From: Aeromicrobium tamlense
GTDB taxonomy: Bacteria > Actinomycetota > Actinomycetes > Propionibacteriales > Nocardioidaceae
Assembly: GCF_013408555.1 (NCBI RefSeq)
Contig: NZ_JACBZN010000001.1
Coordinates: 744,001 to 808,000, forward strand
Direction of reading: 5' to 3'
DNA length: 64,000 nt
The translations under genes were made by a program, and so were the position numbers. How positions within the stretch are numbered: position 1 is the stretch's first letter; each line of letters opens with the position of its first letter. The notes under the pieces were generated by a model. That model was not told the DNA's origin, ran no database searches, and was given only the letters and a program-made list of their open reading frames with translations. Of this stretch, positions 59,415 to 64,000 are shown one piece after another.

Positions 59415-60243
59415 GGTCGAGGTCGTCCGGCGCGGCCTGGACGACCACGTCGTCGGTCGCACCCTCACCGCGGTGGAGGTGCTCGACGCCCGCTCCGTCC
59501 GCCGCCACGGCCCCGGACCCTCCGACTTCGTCGCCCGCCTGACCGGTCGCCACGTCACGGCCGCCCACCGCCGCGGCAAGTACCTCTGGATGTCGCTCGA
59601 CGACGGCTCCAGCGTCCTGACCCATCTCGGCATGAGCGGCCAGGCCCTGATCTGCGACCCCGACGCCCCGCCACCGCGTCACCTGCGGATCACGTTCGAC
59701 CTCGACGACGGCCGCCAGCTGCGGTTCGCCGACCAGCGAATCTTCGGCGGCATGGCGGTCAGCGAGACCGACCCGCCCACCGAGATCGCGCACATCGCGC
59801 TCGACCCGCTCGACCCCGACTTCGACGACGCCGCGTTCGTGGCGCGCCTGCGCCGCCGCCAGACGGGCGTCAAGCGCGCGCTGCTCGACCAGGGTCTCGT
59901 CTCGGGCGTGGGGAACATCTACGCCGACGAGGCGCTGTGGCGCAGCCGCCTGCACTACGCCCGCAACACGAAGGGCCTGCGCATCGCCGAGGTCACCGAC
60001 CTGATCGGGCACGTCCGCGACGTCATGGCCGAGGCCCTCGAGCAGGGCGGCACCTCGTTCGACGCGCTCTACGTCAACGTCAACGGGCAGAGCGGCTACT
60101 TCGACCGGTCGCTGCACGCGTACGGGCAGGAAGGCCGCCCGTGCGACCGCTGCGGGTCGATCATCGTGCGCGAGCCGTTCATGAACCGGTCGTCCTACCG
60201 GTGCCCCACCTGTCAGCCTCGCCCGCGCAACGGTCGCTGGTGA
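59398..60243 (+). CDS. mutM: Formamidopyrimidine-DNA glycosylase
   Basis: A 281-residue Fpg/MutM. The N-terminal [13 protein letters not shown] supplies catalytic Pro2 and Glu3, and the C-terminal zinc finger uses CDRCGSII and CPTCQ. It excises oxidised purines. GTG 59398 overlaps the rnc end. It is the last gene of the operon. Confidence 0.95.
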   Translation: MPELPEVEVVRRGLDDHVVGRTLTAVEVLDARSVRRHGPGPSDFVARLTGRHVTAAHRRGKYLWMSLDDGSSVLTHLGMSGQALICDPDAPPPRHLRITFDLDDGRQLRFADQRIFGGMAVSETDPPTEIAHIALDPLDPDFDDAAFVARLRRRQTGVKRALLDQGLVSGVGNIYADEALWRSRLHYARNTKGLRIAEVTDLIGHVRDVMAEALEQGGTSFDALYVNVNGQSGYFDRSLHAYGQEGRPCDRCGSIIVREPFMNRSSYRCPTCQPRPRNGRW

Positions 60244-60266
60244 GCGCGGCGGGCCGCTCGCCTCGC

Positions 60267-60272
60267 TAGGGT
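60267..60272 (+). promoter_or_regulatory. -10 element for leaderless dgt
   Basis: TAGGGT ends 6 nt before GTG 60279. Confidence 0.5.
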
Positions 60273-60278
60273 GACGGC

Positions 60279-61487
60279 GTGGACCGGTACGGGAGCGAGG
60301 CGCGCGAGCGCTACGTCGCCGAGCCGCCCAAGCGCTCGGGACGCACGTCCTTCGAGCGCGACCGTGCCCGGATCCTGCACTCGTCGGCGCTGCGCCGGCT
60401 GGCCGGCAAGACCCAGGTCATGGGCGCCGGCACCGACGACTTCGTCCGCAACCGGCTGACGCACTCGCTCGAGGTCGCCCAGGTCGCCCGCGAGCTCGGG
60501 AAGAGCCTGGGCTGCGACCCCGAGATCGTCGACTCCGCCGCCCTCTCGCACGACCTCGGTCACCCTCCGTTCGGCCACAACGGCGAGATGGCGCTGAACG
60601 AGGTCGCCGGGTCGATCGGCGGGTTCGAGGGCAACGCCCAGACGCTGCGGATCCTCTCGCGGCTCGAGGCCAAGACGGTCGACGCGCACGGCCGCAGCGT
60701 GGGCCTCAACCTGACGCGCGCGACCCTGGCCTCCTGCGTGAAGTACCCGTGGCGTCGCGGCGAGCGCGACACCCCCAAGTTCGGCGTCTACGAGGACGAC
60801 CTGCCGGTGTTCGAGTGGCTCGACACGCAGGGCCGGCTCACGATCGAGGCGCAGGTCATGGACCTCTCCGACGACATCGCGTACAGCGTGCACGACGTCG
60901 AGGACGGCGTGTTCGGCGGCTGGTTCAGCCTCGTCGGCGACCTCGACACGCCGGGCTCGTGGCAGGTGGCGCGCGACTGGTACGACGCCTCGGCCACCGA
61001 CGACCGCCTCGACGCGGCGCTCACGCGGCTGCAGGACCTGCCCGAGTGGCCCACCGCCCCGTTCGCCGCCGACCGTCCGGCCCGCGCCGTGCTCAAGAGC
61101 CTCACCAGCGCCCTCATCGGCCGGTTCGCGGGGGCGGCCTACGCGGCCACCGTGGAGCGCTGGGGGACCGACCCGCTCGTCCGCTACGGGGGCGACGTCG
61201 AGGTCCCGCGGGACACGCTCGACGAGATCAACGTGCTCAAGTCCCTCGCCGCCCACCACGTGATGCGTGCCGATCCGCGCGTCCGCGATCTCGCCCAGCA
61301 GCGCGACCTCCTCCACGGGATCGTGGCCCACCTGCGGCTGAAGGGCGAGGGTGAGCTGGAGCCCGAGTTCGCCGCCGACTTCCGCGCGGCGAGCGACGAC
61401 GCGCAGCGGCTGCGCGTCATCGTCGACCAGGTCGCGAGCCTCACCGACGCCTCGGCGGTCGCGTGGGGCCGTCGCCTCCTCGGCTAG
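60279..61487 (+). CDS. dgt: Deoxyguanosinetriphosphate triphosphohydrolase
   Basis: A 402-residue HD-domain dNTPase. The metal ligands lie in NRLTHSLEVAQ (His62) and LSHDLGHPPFGHNGE (His91-Asp92), and the later DLSDDIAYSVHDVEDGV motif is intact. It hydrolyses dGTP to deoxyguanosine and triphosphate. dgt lies just upstream of dnaG, a conserved order in actinobacteria. Confidence 0.94.
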   Translation: MDRYGSEARERYVAEPPKRSGRTSFERDRARILHSSALRRLAGKTQVMGAGTDDFVRNRLTHSLEVAQVARELGKSLGCDPEIVDSAALSHDLGHPPFGHNGEMALNEVAGSIGGFEGNAQTLRILSRLEAKTVDAHGRSVGLNLTRATLASCVKYPWRRGERDTPKFGVYEDDLPVFEWLDTQGRLTIEAQVMDLSDDIAYSVHDVEDGVFGGWFSLVGDLDTPGSWQVARDWYDASATDDRLDAALTRLQDLPEWPTAPFAADRPARAVLKSLTSALIGRFAGAAYAATVERWGTDPLVRYGGDVEVPRDTLDEINVLKSLAAHHVMRADPRVRDLAQQRDLLHGIVAHLRLKGEGELEPEFAADFRAASDDAQRLRVIVDQVASLTDASAVAWGRRLLG

Positions 61488-61523
61488 CCGCGACGACCCA
61501 CCACGAGGGGTGGCGTCGCCGCG

Positions 61524-61529
61524 TAGGAT
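61524..61529 (+). promoter_or_regulatory. -10 element for leaderless dnaG
   Basis: TAGGAT ends 6 nt before ATG 61536. Confidence 0.5.
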
Positions 61530-61535
61530 CACGCC

Positions 61536-63413
61536 ATGGCGCGGATCAAGGACGAGGACATCCAACTCGTCCGCGAGCGCATCCGGATCGACGAGGTCGT
61601 CGAGCAGTACGTCACCCTCAAGAACGCCGGCGGCGGCGCCCGCAAGGGACTGTGCCCGTTCCACGACGAGAAGTCGCCGTCGTTCAACGTGCGCCCCGCG
61701 CAGGGGTTCTACCACTGCTTCGGCTGCGGAGCGGGTGGCGACGCGATCAAGTTCCTCATGGAGATCGAGGGGCTCGCGTTCGCCGAGGCCGTCGAGCGGC
61801 TCGCCGACAAGTACGGCATCCAGCTGCGCTACGAGGAGACCGGCGCGCCCACGGGCCCGCGCCGCGACCCCGGCCAGCGCCAGCGTCTCCTGCTCGCCCA
61901 CAAGGCCGCCGCCTCGTTCTACGCCGAGCAGCTGATGTCGTCGCCCGAGGCCGTGCCGGGCCGTCGCCTGGTCACCGACCGCGGCTTCGACCAGGCCGCG
62001 GCCGAGCTCTTTGGCATGGGGTGGGCGCCCAAGTCGGGCGAGGCCCTCGTGGCGCACCTGCGCGGTAAGGGCTTCACCGAGGAGGAGCTCATCGTCGGCG
62101 GCCTGGCCCGCCGGTCCGCACGCGGCCTGTTCGACGCGTTCCAGGGCCGCCTGCTGTGGCCGATCAAGGAGATCTCGGGCGAGGTCATCGGCTTCGGCGG
62201 GCGCCGGATGTTCGACGACGACTTCATGAAGGGCAAGTACGTCAACACGTCCGAGACGCCGATCTACAAGAAGGCCCAGGTCCTCTACGGCATCGACCTC
62301 GCGCGCGACCCGATCCGCAAGCAGAGCCAGGCGGTGGTTGTCGAGGGCTACACCGACGTCATGGCGTGCCACCAGGCCGGCGTGCTGACGGCGGTGGCCA
62401 CGTGCGGCACCGCCTTCGGCGAGGGGCACGCGCGCGTCATGCGGCGCCTCATGCTCGACCACGACGCCTTCCGCGGCGAGGTCATCTTCACCTTCGACGG
62501 CGACGAGGCAGGCCAGAAGGCTGCGGTGAAGGCGTTCGAGGGCGATGACGAATTCAGTGGACAGACCTACGTCGCGGTCGAGAAGAGAGGCATGGACCCG
62601 TGCGACCTGCGCCTGAACGATGGCGACGAGGCCGTCCGCGAGCTGATTTCGTCCCGCGTCCCCCTCTATCGGTTCATCCTGGACAACACGCTTGAGAAGT
62701 ATGACCTCGATCGCGCTGATCAGCGCATTGATGCCGTCCGTGAAGCTCTTGGTCTCACGGCCGCCGTTCGGGACGATTCGAAGGTGGCGTCGTTCCTGAG
62801 AGAGATCGCGGCTCGCGTCGGCATCGACCCGACCGTGGTGTACGCCGAACGGAAGAAGCTGAGCCAGCAGCCGACGCCAGCCCGGCGGGTGTCCCGGCCG
62901 ACTCAATCCGACCAGCAGCGCCCCGAGCCCACGGTGTTCGCCAGCTTCGGCGCGCCCCAGTTCGCCGACGAGCGCGAGGCCCTCAAGGCGCTCGCGCAGT
63001 ACCCGCACGTGGCCCGGCCCGTCGCGGCCGACCTGACCGACGACGACTTCGTGCACCCCGTGGCGCGCGAGATCTGGCGGCACATGGTGGCGCGCGGCCT
63101 GCCTGAGCAGTCGGACGCGGGCTGGCTGCCCGCCGTCGCCGACTCGCTGCCCGGGGACGACCTGCGTCGCGTGCTCGGTGTCGCCGCGGTCGAGCCCCTG
63201 CACGCGTCCGAGCAGGGTGCCGTCGCGGTCGTGCCGGCCGTGCTCGTGCGGCTCCAGGAGCTGTCGCTGGCGCGTCAGATCACCGACGTGAAGTCGCGTC
63301 TGCAGCGCACGGAGCCCACGGCTCCGGAGTACCAGGAGGTCTTCGGTCGCCTCGTGGAGCTGGAGCAGCGTCGCCGCGGCCTGCGCGAGCGCGCGCTCGG
63401 CGCGGCTCTCTGA
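61536..63413 (+). CDS. dnaG: DNA primase
   Basis: A 625-residue DnaG. The zinc-binding domain has Cys40, His43, Cys61 and Cys64 (CPFHDEKSPSF, YHCFGCG). TOPRIM motifs are VVVEGYTDVMACHQAG and FTFDGDEAGQKAA. The C-terminal helicase-binding region follows a Pro-rich linker (about 450-475). Residues about 334-455 (62535-62900) are encoded with a markedly different codon set (many A/T third positions), although the frame and the family similarity continue. It is upstream of a sigma-factor gene. Confidence 0.95.
   Translation: MARIKDEDIQLVRERIRIDEVVEQYVTLKNAGGGARKGLCPFHDEKSPSFNVRPAQGFYHCFGCGAGGDAIKFLMEIEGLAFAEAVERLADKYGIQLRYEETGAPTGPRRDPGQRQRLLLAHKAAASFYAEQLMSSPEAVPGRRLVTDRGFDQAAAELFGMGWAPKSGEALVAHLRGKGFTEEELIVGGLARRSARGLFDAFQGRLLWPIKEISGEVIGFGGRRMFDDDFMKGKYVNTSETPIYKKAQVLYGIDLARDPIRKQSQAVVVEGYTDVMACHQAGVLTAVATCGTAFGEGHARVMRRLMLDHDAFRGEVIFTFDGDEAGQKAAVKAFEGDDEFSGQTYVAVEKRGMDPCDLRLNDGDEAVRELISSRVPLYRFILDNTLEKYDLDRADQRIDAVREALGLTAAVRDDSKVASFLREIAARVGIDPTVVYAERKKLSQQPTPARRVSRPTQSDQQRPEPTVFASFGAPQFADEREALKALAQYPHVARPVAADLTDDDFVHPVAREIWRHMVARGLPEQSDAGWLPAVADSLPGDDLRRVLGVAAVEPLHASEQGAVAVVPAVLVRLQELSLARQITDVKSRLQRTEPTAPEYQEVFGRLVELEQRRRGLRERALGAAL
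62535..62900 (+). other. Codon-atypical segment within dnaG
   Basis: In this stretch codons such as ATT, TAT, CTT, GAT, CGT, GAA and GCT appear; in the 41 codons at 62638-62760 I count 14 ending in A or T, a pattern nearly absent from flanking dnaG. The edges are fairly abrupt (near GAATTCAGTGGACAG and near ACTCAATCC). It may be a recombined segment from another lineage or a region with relaxed codon selection. Confidence 0.6.
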
Positions 63414-63509
63414 GTCCCGGGCCGGGGGAGTGCTGTGCACGACCGCTGGGTGCCGTCCACAGCCTGACGCGAGTCCCTGTCGCGGCCTCGGCCCGCACGC
63501 GAGGTTGGG

Positions 63510-64000
63510 GTGGTGTCGCCCTTCGTCATCCACGCCCTCGCCCAGGTCCCGATCCCCGCGGACGCCGAACGGATCCTCGCGCGCGCCGCGGTCGCCGGCG
63601 ACCGTGAGGCACGCGAGGAGCTCATCTGCGCCGGCCTGCGCAACGTCGCCCTGCACGCGCTGCGGCTCGGTCACCGCGGCGAGCGCCTCGACGAGGCCGT
63701 CGCGGCCGGTGCCGAGGGCCTGATCCTCGCCGTCGACCGGTTCGATCCCGAGCGGGGGACCCGCCTGTCGACGTTCGCCTGGCAGTGGATCGCCCGAGCG
63801 ATGGCCCCGCCCCGCGAGGCCCCCGTCGTCGAGCTCGCCGAGACGCCCGTGTCCGGCGACGACCTCCTCGTCGGCCTGCCCGAGCACCTCGCCGCGGTGG
63901 TCGGACTGCGGTACGGCCTGCTGTGCGAGGACGGGGTCGGGTTGACGATCGACGAGGTCGCCGAGCACCTCGGGCTCACCCGCTGGCAGGTGCGCGATCG
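63510..64000 (+). CDS. Minimal sigma-70-like factor, 3' truncated by window
   Basis: The frame is open from GTG 63510 (GTG 63513 is an alternative) to the window end, about 163 residues. Region 2-like sequence is GAEGLILAVDRFDPERGTRLSTFAWQWIARAM, similar to principal sigma regions 2.1-2.4. After a short linker, LRYGLLCEDGVGLTIDEVAEHLGLTRWQVRDR matches region 4. Region 3 is essentially missing. Its position after dnaG recalls the dnaG-rpoD order of the macromolecular synthesis operon. It may be an alternative sigma or a degenerate paralogue. Confidence 0.75.
   Translation, partial: MVSPFVIHALAQVPIPADAERILARAAVAGDREAREELICAGLRNVALHALRLGHRGERLDEAVAAGAEGLILAVDRFDPERGTRLSTFAWQWIARAMAPPREAPVVELAETPVSGDDLLVGLPEHLAAVVGLRYGLLCEDGVGLTIDEVAEHLGLTRWQVRD

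Noticed and set aside
63420-63470. Imperfect inverted repeat GCTGTG...CACAGC after dnaG
   Set aside because: Arms are short with mismatches; too weak to call a terminator.
60213-63968. A 1251-codon open frame on the minus strand
   Set aside because: It is antisense to dgt, dnaG and the sigma gene, all of which have clear family motifs.

Overview
This is a high-GC actinobacterial chromosome window. The gene content fits the Actinomycetia, and the Nocardioidaceae (Aeromicrobium/Nocardioides-like) best, though I cannot prove the family. Supporting points are a mycothiol-dependent formaldehyde dehydrogenase, a SAM-IV-type riboswitch, an NdgR/LtbR-type IclR regulator divergent from leuCD, a DUF222/13E12-type HNH gene with a LexA-like box, the recO-uppS pair, an FAH-gltX pair, and many GTG/TTG starts. 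A TANNNT-like -10 hexamer lies 6-7 nt upstream of many start codons, which suggests leaderless transcription.

Layout. 1-7.3 kb: 3' end of leuA; a GntR regulator overlapping an ankyrin lipoprotein gene; a LysR regulator divergent from a lysine-dehydrogenase-like gene and an ALDH7-type dehydrogenase, together a probable lysine-to-aminoadipate route; and a D-cysteine desulfhydrase/ACC-deaminase-like enzyme. 7.3-12.6 kb: recO-uppS, a MerR regulator divergent from a flavin oxidoreductase, then FAH-gltX. 12.6-18.3 kb: an MHS-type transporter, two acyl-CoA ligases and an unusual XRE-TetR fusion regulator next to an array of GTTCAG hexamers. 18.4-20 kb: tRNA-Gln(CTG), tRNA-Glu(CTC) and a MarR/azoreductase pair with two palindromic operators. 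20-25.6 kb: a minus-strand surface locus with a secreted protein made of duplicated thioredoxin-like modules plus Ig-like domains, a membrane- or wall-anchored Fn3 protein and a dicarboxylate/amino-acid symporter. 25.7-28.6 kb: a SAM-IV riboswitch in front of a class-V aminotransferase, an HNH lipoprotein and a GNAT. 28.6-34.8 kb: a LysR-controlled organosulfur-type operon with an ABC importer, an FMN monooxygenase and two flavin reductases. 34.8-41 kb: an EamA transporter, a formaldehyde detoxification pair, a DUF222 HNH protein and the alkylation-repair genes Ada-AlkA and ogt. 41-48.9 kb: IclR, leuCD, plsC, gpsA, a CGS-like enzyme, ddl, a DUF559 protein and an Lrp-type RAM domain. 49-64 kb: core genes thiL, an amidase, rpmB, a DAK/FakA-like gene, recG, rsmD, coaD, dinB, DUF177-rpmF-rnc-mutM, dgt, dnaG and the start of a minimal sigma factor.

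There is no prophage, integrase, insertion sequence or CRISPR array. The least ordinary material is small-scale: a family of about 63-73-nt hairpins (8.8, 47.6 and 48.6 kb), two copies flanking the DUF559 gene; a nested 115-nt palindrome at 35.8 kb; a diverged about 59-bp repeat placed just 3' of two genes (18.65 and 28.0 kb); tandem repeats inside an FMN reductase gene (18 bp) and across the thiL stop (29 bp); and a segment of dnaG with foreign-looking codon use. Several enzymes point to sulfur metabolism (riboswitch-controlled class-V enzyme, organosulfur operon, CGS-like and D-cysteine desulfhydrase-like enzymes), but linking them is inference.
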